From: Demequina lignilytica | GTDB taxonomy: Bacteria > Actinomycetota > Actinomycetes > Actinomycetales > Demequinaceae | Direction of reading: 5' to 3' | DNA: 64,000 bases | NCBI RefSeq assembly: GCF_030418305.1 | Contig: NZ_JAUHPX010000005.1 | Span: 186,001-250,000, forward strand | Part shown: positions 36,937 to 45,230 of the stretch, one piece after another | How positions within the stretch are numbered: the stretch's first letter is position 1 | Layout: every line of letters begins with the position of its first letter | Notes under the pieces: generated by a model | Seen by the model: only the letters and a program-made list of their open reading frames with translations | The model's database searches: none | What the model was told of the DNA's origin: nothing | Program-made: the position numbers and the translations under genes

Positions 36937-36942
36937 ACCCTA
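36937..36942 (-). promoter_or_regulatory. -10 box of a leaderless promoter
   Basis: TAGGGT on the minus strand lies 6 nt before the GTG of hadA. Confidence 0.55.
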
Positions 36943-36948
36943 GCGAAG

Positions 36949-36958
36949 GGACGATGCG
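36949..36958 (+). repeat. GGACGATGCG element, intergenic copy
   Basis: Exact plus-strand copy, 22 nt after the stop of the hypothetical gene and just upstream of the hadA -10 box. Confidence 0.8.
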
Positions 36959-36980
36959 TGGGGAGGGCGGCGCCCTCGCG

Positions 36981-37550
36981 TCACAGGAGGGCGAGGGCGC
37001 GTGCGATCCCCTCCGGCCGGGGATCGAGCCCGGTGAAGGCCGCTAGCACGGCGAAGACCGGTCTCAGATCGGCGCCGCCCTCGAGGTCGATGGTCTCGAC
37101 CGCGGAGAGGATCGATGCGGGCGCGGCGGCCCGCGCGCGCTGCTCGAGCCCCGGCGGCTCGACGGTCAGCCCCGTGACCAGGTGCATCCGATGCTGCGGC
37201 CCGCGCGAGACCAGGTCGACCGCCACCCGTCGGCGCCGCTGCGCGGCGATGGCGTCGCCCTCCTCGTGGAGCAGGTGGAGCAGGGTCGGCACCACGACCA
37301 GGAGCGGCGCGGGGGTGACGATGCTGGTGCGCCGGTGGTGGAGCTCGCGGAGCGCCTCCTCGAGGGTGTCGACGTCGCCCTCGACGCCGGCCGCCGACAG
37401 CACGCCGACCCGCTCGTGCCCGACCGCTCCGACGTAGACCTCGACCAGCGCGGACACGCAGTAGTGGAGGAAGCGATACGCCTCCAGGCGATCGTCCCTC
37501 TCGATGCGCTCCGGACGGATCCGGAGCAGCAGATGCTGCCCCTCGGACAT
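36981..37550 (-). CDS. Hypothetical protein
   Basis: 189 residues from the ATG at 37548-37550, between rpmG and hadA on the same strand. A soluble protein with the conserved-looking segment RFLHYCVSALVEVYVGAVGHERVGVL and a Leu-rich middle (LLVVVPTLLHLLHEE). No family or motif was recognised. No competing frame looks better, and the third-position GC is high, so it is probably a true gene. Confidence 0.6.
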   Translation of the reverse strand: MSEGQHLLLRIRPERIERDDRLEAYRFLHYCVSALVEVYVGAVGHERVGVLSAAGVEGDVDTLEEALRELHHRRTSIVTPAPLLVVVPTLLHLLHEEGDAIAAQRRRRVAVDLVSRGPQHRMHLVTGLTVEPPGLEQRARAAAPASILSAVETIDLEGGADLRPVFAVLAAFTGLDPRPEGIARALALL

Positions 37551-37629
37551 GGCGGCGCTCCCTCAAGCGTTCCCTCGGGGCCAGTATGGCCGTCGTCCGA
37601 CGCGCGCCGCGGGAGGCGCGCAGAGACGA

Positions 37630-37665
37630 CGAACCCCCGCCGCCCTGAGGGGCGACGGGGGTTCG
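37630..37665 (-). terminator. rpmG terminator hairpin
   Basis: A 16-bp inverted repeat with one mismatch and a TGAG loop, 17 nt after the rpmG stop. Confidence 0.8.
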
Positions 37666-37681
37666 GATCGATCTGCTGCGA

Positions 37682-37846
37682 TCAGCGCGTCTCGCGGTGC
37701 GCGGTGTGCTTGCCGCACCTCCGGCAGAACTTGGAGAGCTCGACACGGTCAGGGTTGTTGCGGCGGTTCTTGCGCGTGATGTAGTTGCGGTCCTTGCACT
37801 CGGTGCACGCGAGCGTGATCTTCGGACGGACGTCGTTCTTGGCCAT
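37682..37846 (-). CDS. rpmG: 50S ribosomal protein L33
   Basis: 54 residues from the ATG at 37844-37846. Starts [18 protein letters not shown] and has two CxxC pairs (CTEC, CRRC), so it is the zinc-binding C+ form. Many Actinobacteria have a second, zinc-free L33 induced at low zinc; none is seen here. It is followed by a terminator and lies just downstream of tRNA-Thr and tRNA-Met. Confidence 0.96.
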   Translation of the reverse strand: MAKNDVRPKITLACTECKDRNYITRKNRRNNPDRVELSKFCRRCGKHTAHRETR

Positions 37847-37913
37847 GGTTCTCTCCCAGCCTTGTAGGGACGCGCCTCGCGAAGGCGCATGGTCAGGCGG
37901 ATCGCCTGTTCCG

Positions 37914-37987
37914 TAGCGAGGGCGGGGCTCGAACCCGCGACCTCACGATTATGAGTCGTGCGCTCTAACCAGCTGAGCTACCCCGCC
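37914..37987 (-). tRNA. tRNA-Met (CAT, elongator type)
   Basis: 74 nt. The acceptor stem GGCGGGG pairs with CCTCGCT (two G-U pairs), the anticodon loop is CTCATAA and the T-loop TTCGAGC. The first base pair is G-U rather than an initiator mismatch, and the anticodon stem lacks three G-C pairs, so it is the elongator. Confidence 0.93.
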
Positions 37988-38022
37988 GCGTGCCGACGCC
38001 ACGTGAGTGACGGCGGACTTGG

Positions 38023-38095
38023 AGCCCCGACAGGGAATCGAACCCTGGACCTTTTCCTTACCATGGAAACGCTCTGCCGACTGAGCTATCGGGGC
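38023..38095 (-). tRNA. tRNA-Thr (GGT)
   Basis: 73 nt. Acceptor GCCCCGA/TCGGGGC, anticodon stem-loop TTTCC-ATGGTAA-GGAAA with anticodon GGT, T-loop TTCGATT. It precedes tRNA-Met and rpmG on the same strand. Confidence 0.95.
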
Positions 38096-38199
38096 CAGCC
38101 GGAATAGGTTACACGCCGCGCGACCCAAAAGTGAAATCGGCCGCCGGCTCCGTTCCCGGGGTCCGTCGGGCGCCGCGTCGGGATGTCGGAGGCCGCCCC

Positions 38200-38205
38200 T
38201 AGAGT
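38200..38205 (+). promoter_or_regulatory. -10 box of a leaderless promoter
   Basis: TAGAGT lies 7 nt before the GTG of the AlkX-type glycosylase gene. There is no ribosome binding site. Confidence 0.6.
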
Positions 38206-38212
38206 GGCAGGC

Positions 38213-39472
38213 GTGACGGCCTCCCTGAGCCCCGCCGAGGCGCGGCGGATCCACCTCGCGGCGCAGTCGCTCGCGCGCCGACGCCCCGCCGGACGCCCCA
38301 GACCCGCGCGTTTCCGCGACTACCTCGAGCGCCAGGGCGTGCTGCAGCTCGACTCGGTCAACGTGCTCGCGCGCGCCCACCATCTGCCCATCTACTCGCG
38401 GTACGGACCGTACGACCGCGACCGCTTCGACCGGTGGCTCTGGGGTTCGGGCGAGAACTTCGAGCACTGGGGGCACGAGGCGTCGGTGATGCCCCGCGAC
38501 CTGCTACCGGAGCTGCACCACCGGATGCGCCGCTCGAGCTCGTGGAAGGCCCGCACCCTGGACCGCCTCGAGGCCGAGCGTCCGGGGCTGCTCGACCAGG
38601 TCCGCGCGGCGGTCCAGGTGCACGGTCCGGTGACGGCAGCCGACCTCGAGCACCTCGCGCCGCGCGAGAGCCGGCGCGGCCCCTGGTGGGACGAGAGCCA
38701 CGTGAAGACGGCGCTCGAGTACCTGTTCATGACGGGCGAGGTCGCCGCGAGCCGCGCGGACCACTTCCGGCGCACCTACGACGCCCCCGAGCGCGCCTGG
38801 GGGCATGTGGGCGCGCACGACGGCGACGCGTGGGCCATGGACCCGGACGCCGCGCAGCAGGCGCTGTTCGACCGCGCCCTCGCCGCGACCGGCGTCGGCA
38901 CGGTGCGCGACCTCGCGGACCACTTCCGGCTCACGTCGCCCGCGACGTCCGGCTCCGGACCGCGCGGCGCCGCATGGGCGACGTCTGCGGTCGAGCGCGG
39001 GCTGGCCTCCTGGGTCGACGTGGACGGCTGGCGCGAGCCGGCGCTGCTGGCGACAGGAGCGGAGGATCCCGGCCGCGCGACCGCGAGCGCGCTGCTGAGC
39101 CCGTTCGACCCGGTGTGCTGGTTCCGGCCGCGGCTGCTGCGGATGTTCGGCGTCGACTACCGCATCGAGATCTACACCCCGGCGGACAAGCGGGAGTTCG
39201 GCTACTACTGCCTCCTGTTCCTCCTGGGCGACCGCTTCGAGGCCCGCGTCGACCTCAAGGCGCGACGCAGGGACGGCGTGCTCGGCGTCGAGGCCGCGTG
39301 GCGCGAGCCGGGCCGCGCGCCGGGAGCGCGCAGGCGGGACGATGCGGAGGTCGCCGCGGCGTTGGCGTCCGAGCTCCGGCTGATGTCCGGGTGGCTCGGC
39401 CTGCCCGACATCGAGGTGGCGCCGCGCGGCACGCTCGCGTCAGCGCTCGACCGCGCCGTCGAGGCAGGCTGA
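38213..39472 (+). CDS. HTH_42-family DNA glycosylase (AlkX/YcaQ type)
   Basis: 419 residues from a GTG chosen by its leaderless -10 box. Starts LSPAEARRIHLAAQSL and contains QLD (residues 45-47) in VLQLDSVNVLARAHHLPIYSR. The family (winged-helix HTH_42) includes Streptomyces AlkZ, with a Q-x-Q motif, and E. coli YcaQ/AlkX, with Q-x-D, which unhook DNA interstrand crosslinks made by alkylating agents. The Q-L-D here fits the AlkX group of housekeeping enzymes. Function is inferred from this motif. It carries a 10-mer copy encoding DDA. Confidence 0.8.
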   Translation: MTASLSPAEARRIHLAAQSLARRRPAGRPRPARFRDYLERQGVLQLDSVNVLARAHHLPIYSRYGPYDRDRFDRWLWGSGENFEHWGHEASVMPRDLLPELHHRMRRSSSWKARTLDRLEAERPGLLDQVRAAVQVHGPVTAADLEHLAPRESRRGPWWDESHVKTALEYLFMTGEVAASRADHFRRTYDAPERAWGHVGAHDGDAWAMDPDAAQQALFDRALAATGVGTVRDLADHFRLTSPATSGSGPRGAAWATSAVERGLASWVDVDGWREPALLATGAEDPGRATASALLSPFDPVCWFRPRLLRMFGVDYRIEIYTPADKREFGYYCLLFLLGDRFEARVDLKARRRDGVLGVEAAWREPGRAPGARRRDDAEVAAALASELRLMSGWLGLPDIEVAPRGTLASALDRAVEAG

Positions 39473-39552
39473 CCCGATCCGGACAGACCGTGCCACGCGG
39501 CCCGAATCCCCGTCAGGCCGTCGCTTGCCCCCGGACACGCGGCCGCGCGAGC

Positions 39553-40944
39553 ATGGAGCGCATGGATCACGCACGTCTTCAGCAGTCCGCCAAGGACCAC
39601 CTCTGGATGCACTTCACGCAGCATGCGCGCTACGCGGACGCCGAGGTGCCGATCGTGGTCAGGGGCGAGGGCGCGTACCTCTACGACCAGCACGGCAAGC
39701 GCTACCTCGACGGGCTCGCCGGCCTGTTCGTGAACCAGCTCGGCCACGGTCGCACCGAGCTCGCCGACGCGGCGGCCGCGCAGGCCCGCGAGCTCGCGTT
39801 CCACCCGCTGTGGTCGTACGCCAACGTCCCGGCGATCGAGCTCGCGGAGAAGCTGGCCGGGTACGCGCCGGGGGATCTCGACCGCGTGTTCTTCACGTCG
39901 GGCGGAGGCGAGGCCGTCGAGTCGGCGTGGAAGCTCGCGAAGAACTACTTCAAGCTCACGGGCCGACCGATGAAGCACAAGGTCATCAGCCGCGCCGTCG
40001 CCTACCACGGCACCACCCAGGGCGCCCTGTCCATCACCGGCCTGCCCGGCCTCAAGCAGCAGTTCGAGCCGCTCGTGCCGTCCACCTTCCGGGTGCCGAA
40101 CACGAACCTCTACCGCGCATCGGAGATCACCAGCGGCTACCTCGACGGCTCCGACCCGGAGGCCTTCGGCATCTGGGCGGCCGACCAGATCGCGATCGCG
40201 ATCGAGAACGAGGGTCCGGACACCGTCGCCGCGGTCTTCCTCGAGCCCGTCCAGAACGCGGGCGGGTGCTTCCCGCCACCGCCCGGCTACTGGCAGCGGG
40301 TCCGGGAGATCTGCGACCGGTACGACGTGCTGCTGGTGTCGGACGAGGTGATCTGCGCCTACGGCCGCCTGGGTGAGATGTACGGCTCGACGCGCTTCGG
40401 CTACCAGCCCGACATCATCACGTCGGCGAAGGGGCTCACGTCGGGCTACGCCCCCATGGGCGCGATGATCGCGTCCGCACGGCTGATGGAGCCGTTCCAG
40501 GAGCCGGGCGCGATGTTCGCGCACGGGTACACCTGGGGCGGCCACCCGATGGGCGCCGCCGTCGCGCTCAAGAACCTCGAGCTGTTCGAGACCGAGGGGG
40601 TGCTGGAGCACGTGCGCGACAACCGGGACGCGTTCCGCGCGACGCTCGAGCGCCTGCTCGACATCCCGATCGTGGGCGATGTGCGCGGCGACGGCTACTT
40701 CTACGGGATCGAGCTGGTGACGGACCAGGCGACGCGGGCCACCCTCACCGACGAGCAGTGCGAGCGCATCCTCTACGGCTTCCTCTCCCCCGCGCTGTGG
40801 GAGGCCGGCCTCTACTGCCGCGCCGACGACCGTGGGGACCCGGTCATCCAGCTCTCCCCGCCGCTGATCATCGGCCAGGCGGAGTTCGACGAGATGGAGT
40901 CGATCCTGCGCGACGTCCTGACGCGCGCATCCGCGATGCTCTGA
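39553..40944 (+). CDS. Class III aminotransferase, putrescine/diamine-pyruvate type
   Basis: 463 residues from the ATG at 39553 (39562 is also possible; no clear ribosome binding site). Class III, fold-type I: KDHLWMHFT at the start, FTSGGGEAVESAWKLAKNYF for PLP-phosphate binding, VSDEVICAYGRLGEMYGS and the PLP Lys in ITSAKGLTSGYAPMG. This subgroup (SpuC/omega-aminotransferase-like) moves the amino group of a diamine to pyruvate. Its neighbours, a polyamine ABC transporter and a flavin amine oxidoreductase, support putrescine catabolism. Confidence 0.88.
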   Translation: MERMDHARLQQSAKDHLWMHFTQHARYADAEVPIVVRGEGAYLYDQHGKRYLDGLAGLFVNQLGHGRTELADAAAAQARELAFHPLWSYANVPAIELAEKLAGYAPGDLDRVFFTSGGGEAVESAWKLAKNYFKLTGRPMKHKVISRAVAYHGTTQGALSITGLPGLKQQFEPLVPSTFRVPNTNLYRASEITSGYLDGSDPEAFGIWAADQIAIAIENEGPDTVAAVFLEPVQNAGGCFPPPPGYWQRVREICDRYDVLLVSDEVICAYGRLGEMYGSTRFGYQPDIITSAKGLTSGYAPMGAMIASARLMEPFQEPGAMFAHGYTWGGHPMGAAVALKNLELFETEGVLEHVRDNRDAFRATLERLLDIPIVGDVRGDGYFYGIELVTDQATRATLTDEQCERILYGFLSPALWEAGLYCRADDRGDPVIQLSPPLIIGQAEFDEMESILRDVLTRASAML

Positions 40945-40970
40945 CCTCCCACGGCACGGGGGAGACGCGG

Positions 40971-41010
40971 ACGAGGGACGATGCGGTGGTCACCGCATCG
41001 TCCCCCGTCG
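40971..41010. terminator. Bidirectional terminator made of two inverted GGACGATGCG elements
   Basis: Exact copies at 40976-40985 (plus) and 40994-41003 (minus) face each other and form a perfect 14-bp stem with a 2-nt centre (GGTG-GT-CACC), extended by partly paired flanks. It lies 30 nt after the aminotransferase stop and about 14 nt after the potC stop, the two genes being convergent. Confidence 0.8.
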
Positions 41011-41023
41011 TCGTGCGCCTCGC

Positions 41024-41848
41024 TCAGGACGCGGCGCGCACCCGGCCCCGTGCCCGGCGGCGCGACATGACCTCGCCGCCGATGACGGCGCCGAGCGCCA
41101 CCAGGAACATGAGCGTGCCGATCACGTTGACCTGCATCGGGACGCCGCGCTGCGCGGCTCCCCACACGAACATCGGGAACGTCACCGTCTGGCCCGACGT
41201 GAAGTTCGTGATGATGAAGTCGTCGAAGGACAGCGAGAACGCCAGCAGCGCCGCCGCCAGGATTCCCGGGAAGACCAGCGGGAACGTGATGCGCCAGAAG
41301 GTCTGCCACTCGTCCGCGTAGAGGTCCATGGCGGCCTTCTCGAGGTTCGAGTCCAGACCGCCGAGGCGCGACCGGACGGTCACCACCACGAACGAGATGC
41401 AGAACATGATGTGCGCGATGAGGATGGTCCAGAAGCCCAGCTGGCCGCCGAAGCCCGCCGCGACGAACAGCGCGAGCAGCGACGAGCCCATCACGATCTC
41501 AGGGGTCGCCATCGGCAGGAACAGCACCAGGTTCATGGTCGACCGGCCCTCGAAGCGATGCCGGACGAGGGCGAACGCCGCGAGCGTGCCGATGATGGTG
41601 GAGACCAGCGTGGCCGCGAGGCCGATGCTGATCGACACGCGCAGCGACTCGCACATGCCGAGCGGGTCGCACGGGTTCAGCCAGTTGTCCCAGGTGAACC
41701 CCTGGAACTGGTACAGGTTCCGCGACTGCGACGCGTCGTTGAACGACATGAGCGCGACGATGAAGTTGGGGATGTACATGTACAGCAGGACCAGCAGGCC
41801 CAGCGTGATCATCAGGTGCTTGCCGACCCAGCGGCCGAGGCGCGTCAT
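41024..41848 (-). CDS. potC: Polyamine ABC transporter permease, PotC type
   Basis: 274 residues from the ATG that overlaps the potB stop (TGATG). Six hydrophobic segments and the EAA loop (EKAAMDLYADEWQTFWRITFPL) that contacts the ATPase. Pairs with PotB to form the channel of a spermidine/putrescine importer. Confidence 0.9.
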   Translation of the reverse strand: MTRLGRWVGKHLMITLGLLVLLYMYIPNFIVALMSFNDASQSRNLYQFQGFTWDNWLNPCDPLGMCESLRVSISIGLAATLVSTIIGTLAAFALVRHRFEGRSTMNLVLFLPMATPEIVMGSSLLALFVAAGFGGQLGFWTILIAHIMFCISFVVVTVRSRLGGLDSNLEKAAMDLYADEWQTFWRITFPLVFPGILAAALLAFSLSFDDFIITNFTSGQTVTFPMFVWGAAQRGVPMQVNVIGTLMFLVALGAVIGGEVMSRRRARGRVRAAS

Positions 41849-42711
41849 CACAGCAGGTCCTCCGTTCCGGCCTTCCGCACGTAGTACAGGACCATCGCCA
41901 CGATCATCACCATGAGGATCACCGACAGCGCCGAGGCGTGCGGGTAGTCGCTCGCCGTGGTGAACAGCGCCTGGATCTTGTTGCCGACCATCTGCGTGTT
42001 CGGGCTGCCCAGCAGCTCCGCGTTGATGTAGTCGCCGGTCGCCGGGATGAACGTGAGCAGCGTGCCGCCGACGACTCCCGGCAGCGACAGCGGCCAGATC
42101 ACCTTGGCGAAGCGCTGGAACGGGCTGGCGTACAGGTCCGCCGCCGCCTCGTTGAGCTTCGGGTCGATCTTCTCGAGGCTCGTGTACAGCGGCAGGATCA
42201 TGAACGGCAGGAAGTTGTACGTCAGACCCGCGACCACCGCGATCGGCGTCGCGAGCAGGCGACCGTCCTCGGGCAGGATCCACAGCGCCTTGAGCGTCTC
42301 CACCAGCCAGCCGTTGTCCGCGAGGATCAGCTTCCACGACAGGGTCCGGACCAGGAACGAGGTGAAGAACGGCGCGATCACCAGCACCAGCATGACGGTC
42401 TTCCACCTCCCCGCCTTGAACGCGATCGCGTAGGCCAGGACGTAGCCGAGCACCAGGCACAGCACGGTGGCGATGCCCGCGTAGAGCAGCGACCGCAGCA
42501 GGTAGGGCCAGTAGTCGCCCAGCGCCTCGAGGTAGTTCTGGATCCGCCAGGTCAGGTCGTAGCCGGTGATCGGGTTGCCCGCGGGGTCCGACAGCGACGT
42601 GGTGAGCAGCGACAGCATCGGGAACAGGAAGAACAGCGCGAGCCAGATGGCCGCGGGCCCGATGAGCAGGTAGGCGGCGTTCTTGCCGAACACCCGTTGC
42701 AGCGAGGCCAC
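41848..42711 (-). CDS. potB: Polyamine ABC transporter permease, PotB type
   Basis: 287 residues from a GTG one base after the potA stop, with GAGGAGG just before it; upstream starts would lie inside potA. Six hydrophobic segments and an EAA loop (NEAAADLYASPFQRFAKVIWPL). Confidence 0.9.
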   Translation of the reverse strand: MASLQRVFGKNAAYLLIGPAAIWLALFFLFPMLSLLTTSLSDPAGNPITGYDLTWRIQNYLEALGDYWPYLLRSLLYAGIATVLCLVLGYVLAYAIAFKAGRWKTVMLVLVIAPFFTSFLVRTLSWKLILADNGWLVETLKALWILPEDGRLLATPIAVVAGLTYNFLPFMILPLYTSLEKIDPKLNEAAADLYASPFQRFAKVIWPLSLPGVVGGTLLTFIPATGDYINAELLGSPNTQMVGNKIQALFTTASDYPHASALSVILMVMIVAMVLYYVRKAGTEDLL

Positions 42712-42712
42712 G

Positions 42713-43861
42713 TCAGTCCTCCTCGAGCCCGGCCTCGGCATCCTGCGAGGAGTCCAGGAGGAACGCGAACTCGGGCCGCCAGGAGACGTCGACCTGCGTG
42801 CCGACCGGCACCAGGCCGCCGCGGCGGCCGGTGTTCTGCTCGAAGCAGATCAGCTCCTGGCCCCAGGGCATCCGCAGCCGGTACTCGGTCGAGGTGCCCA
42901 TGTAGCTCGCCTCGGTGACCACCGCGCCGGCGAAGTACCCGCCCGGCGCGTCGACGGGCGTGCCCGCCGGCTGGATCAGGACCTTCTCGGGACGGATGCC
43001 GATCCACCCCTCGGACGAGTCCGTGTGGACCCGGCCGGCCTTGATCGACACCACCGTGCCGTGCATGTCGACCTTCACCACCTCGTCGTCCCCCGAGCCC
43101 TCACGGCCCAGGACGGTGCCCTTGACCAGGTTCGAGCGCCCGAGGAAGTTCGCGACGAACGTCGTGCGCGGGTTCGTGTACAGGTCGTAGGGGGTGCCGA
43201 GCTGCTCGATCCGACCCTCGTTCATGACCGCGACCGTGTCGGCCATGGTCATGGCCTCCTCCTGGTCGTGGGTGACGTGGACGAACGTGAGCCCGACCTC
43301 CTCCTGGATGCGCTTGAGCTCCATCTGCATGGCGCGGCGCAGCTTGAGGTCGAGCGCGCCGAGCGGCTCGTCGAGCAGGAGCACCTCGGGCCGGTTGATC
43401 AGCGCACGAGCGAGGGCGACACGCTGCTGCTGGCCGCCCGAGAGCTGCGCCGGCTTCTTGGCCGCCTGCTCGGTGAGCTCGGTGAGCTCGAGGATCTCCT
43501 TGACCTGAGACCGCGTGTCCTTGACGCCCCGACGCTTGGGCCCGAACTCGACGTTCTCCGCGATCGTGAGGTGCGGGAACAGCGCGTAGTTCTGGAACAC
43601 CGTGTTCACGGGACGCTTGTACGGCTTCTCGTGGGTGATGTCGTTGGCGCCGATCTCGATGGTGCCCGCGGTGGGCGTCTCGAGGCCGGCGACCATGCGC
43701 AGGGTGGTGGTCTTGCCGCACCCCGAGGGACCGAGCAAGGCGAAGAAGGAGCCCTGGGGGATGACCAGGTCGAGCGACTTCACCGCGGTGAAGCCGTTCG
43801 GGTACCGCTTGTGCAGACCCGACAGCTTCAGATCGCCGTGAGCCTGCTCAGCCGGTGACAT
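42713..43861 (-). CDS. potA: Polyamine ABC transporter ATP-binding protein, PotA type
   Basis: 382 residues: Walker A GPSGCGKTT, signature LSGGQQQRVALARAL, Walker B EVLLLDEP, His in VTHDQEEAM, then a C-terminal TOBE domain from about residue 280 (WIGIRPEKV). Its ATG lies 11 nt inside the end of the binding-protein gene, so the two are coupled. Confidence 0.93.
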   Translation of the reverse strand: MSPAEQAHGDLKLSGLHKRYPNGFTAVKSLDLVIPQGSFFALLGPSGCGKTTTLRMVAGLETPTAGTIEIGANDITHEKPYKRPVNTVFQNYALFPHLTIAENVEFGPKRRGVKDTRSQVKEILELTELTEQAAKKPAQLSGGQQQRVALARALINRPEVLLLDEPLGALDLKLRRAMQMELKRIQEEVGLTFVHVTHDQEEAMTMADTVAVMNEGRIEQLGTPYDLYTNPRTTFVANFLGRSNLVKGTVLGREGSGDDEVVKVDMHGTVVSIKAGRVHTDSSEGWIGIRPEKVLIQPAGTPVDAPGGYFAGAVVTEASYMGTSTEYRLRMPWGQELICFEQNTGRRGGLVPVGTQVDVSWRPEFAFLLDSSQDAEAGLEED

Positions 43862-45032
43862 CCGCGAAGTCCTTCTCGTACTGCGAGGCCTTCGCCTCGT
43901 CCAGCGCCATGAAGCCGTGCGTCTGGGCGAGGTAGTCCGCAGTCGGGAAGATGAGCGGGTTGTCGACGAGCGACGGATCGATCTTCTCCATCTCCTCGCG
44001 GGCGCCCTCGACGGGGCAGACGTACCACACGTAGGCGGCGAGCTTCGCGGCGACCGCGGGGTCGTAGTAGTAGTCGATCCACTTCTCCGCGTTGGCCTTG
44101 TGGGTGCCCTGGACCGGCACGAGCATGTTGTCGGACCAGATCATCAGGCCCTCCTCCGGCGGCAGGAAGACGAGGTTCTCGTCCTCCGCGGCGGCGACGT
44201 CGCCCGACCACGCGACGCACGCGGCGATGTTGCCCGCCGCGAGGTCGTTGATGTACTCGTTGCCGGTGAAGGCACGGATCTGACCGTCGGTGCGCGCCTT
44301 CGCGAGCTTGTCGAGGGCGTTCCCCCACTGGTCGTCGGTGAAGTTCGACGGGTCGGCGCCCTCGGCCAGCAGGAGCAGGCCCATGGTGTCGCGCATCTCG
44401 GTGAGCATGGTCACCTTGCCCTTGAGGTCCGACCGCGTGAGCAGCTCGCTGACCGAGCCGACCTCGCCGACGAGCGACTTGTTGTAGGCGATGCCGGTGA
44501 AGCCGGACTGCCACGGCGCCGAGTAGTCGCGGTTGGGGTCCCAGCCGGGACCCTGCAGGGAGGAGATGAGGTTCTTGTCGAGGTTCGGCACGTTGGCCTT
44601 GTCCAGCTGCTGGATCCAGTCGGCGTCGATCATGCGCGCGGCCATCCAGTCGGTGAGCACGAACAGGTCGCGCCCGGTCGGCTGGCACGCGCCCAGCTGG
44701 TTGCGCACCTTGGCGAAGAACTCGACGTTGTCGTTCACGTCGGGCGTGTACGCCACCTCGATGCCCGAGGTCTGCTGGAACTCGGTGAGAGTCGAGAGGT
44801 AGTCGCCGTCGTCCTCGTCGATGTACTCCGGCCAGTTCGAGACGTTCAGCTTCGCCTCGGTGTCGGAGAGGTCGGTCGTGATGCAGTCCGTGGCGCTGCT
44901 GCCACCGCCGCCTCCACGACCCATGAAGTAGACCGCCGCGATGCCCGCTGCGCCGGCGGCGCCGCCGATCATCAGACCTCGGCGGGAGATGCCCTTCTTG
45001 TTGCCTTCCTCCGGCGGCGTGACCTCAGACAC
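43848..45032 (-). CDS. potD: Polyamine ABC transporter substrate-binding protein, PotD type (Tat signal)
   Basis: 394 residues from a GTG at 45030-45032 with AAGGAGG 5 nt before it. Residues 18-40 are a twin-arginine signal (SRRGLMIGG and a hydrophobic core). The mature part is a class I extracellular solute-binding protein: LNVSNWPEYID, VLTDWMAARM, YSAPWQSGFTGIAYNK and VAWSGDVA, as in PotD/PotF. First gene of potD-A-B-C. Transport of putrescine or spermidine is inferred from family and neighbours. Confidence 0.9.
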   Translation of the reverse strand: MSEVTPPEEGNKKGISRRGLMIGGAAGAAGIAAVYFMGRGGGGGSSATDCITTDLSDTEAKLNVSNWPEYIDEDDGDYLSTLTEFQQTSGIEVAYTPDVNDNVEFFAKVRNQLGACQPTGRDLFVLTDWMAARMIDADWIQQLDKANVPNLDKNLISSLQGPGWDPNRDYSAPWQSGFTGIAYNKSLVGEVGSVSELLTRSDLKGKVTMLTEMRDTMGLLLLAEGADPSNFTDDQWGNALDKLAKARTDGQIRAFTGNEYINDLAAGNIAACVAWSGDVAAAEDENLVFLPPEEGLMIWSDNMLVPVQGTHKANAEKWIDYYYDPAVAAKLAAYVWYVCPVEGAREEMEKIDPSLVDNPLIFPTADYLAQTHGFMALDEAKASQYEKDFADVTG

Positions 45033-45112
45033 GTCGACCTCCTTCACTCCGGGCGCACCCGGTCGACCAACAGGGAGTGAGCAGATGGTTGCATCACGCC
45101 ACGTGCCCGCAC

Positions 45113-45198
45113 AACGAAACTCGTATGCCCCCGGGCGTTCTGCCCGGCTGTGCGCGGCGCACGAAACGAGATGTCCGGACAATATCCCCGCAATATTG
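45113..45198. promoter_or_regulatory. Divergent control region between potD and the amine oxidoreductase
   Basis: The 198-nt gap has an AT-rich inverted repeat CAATAT-N7-ATATTG (45180-45198), very unusual in this GC-rich window, two copies of ACGAAAC 46 nt apart (near 45115 and 45161) and a small hairpin at 45131-45147. These are candidate operators for joint control of the two divergent transcripts. No regulator gene is adjacent. Confidence 0.4.
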
Positions 45199-45230
45199 CC
45201 GCCCGATTTCGAGGAACCGAGACTGTTTCG

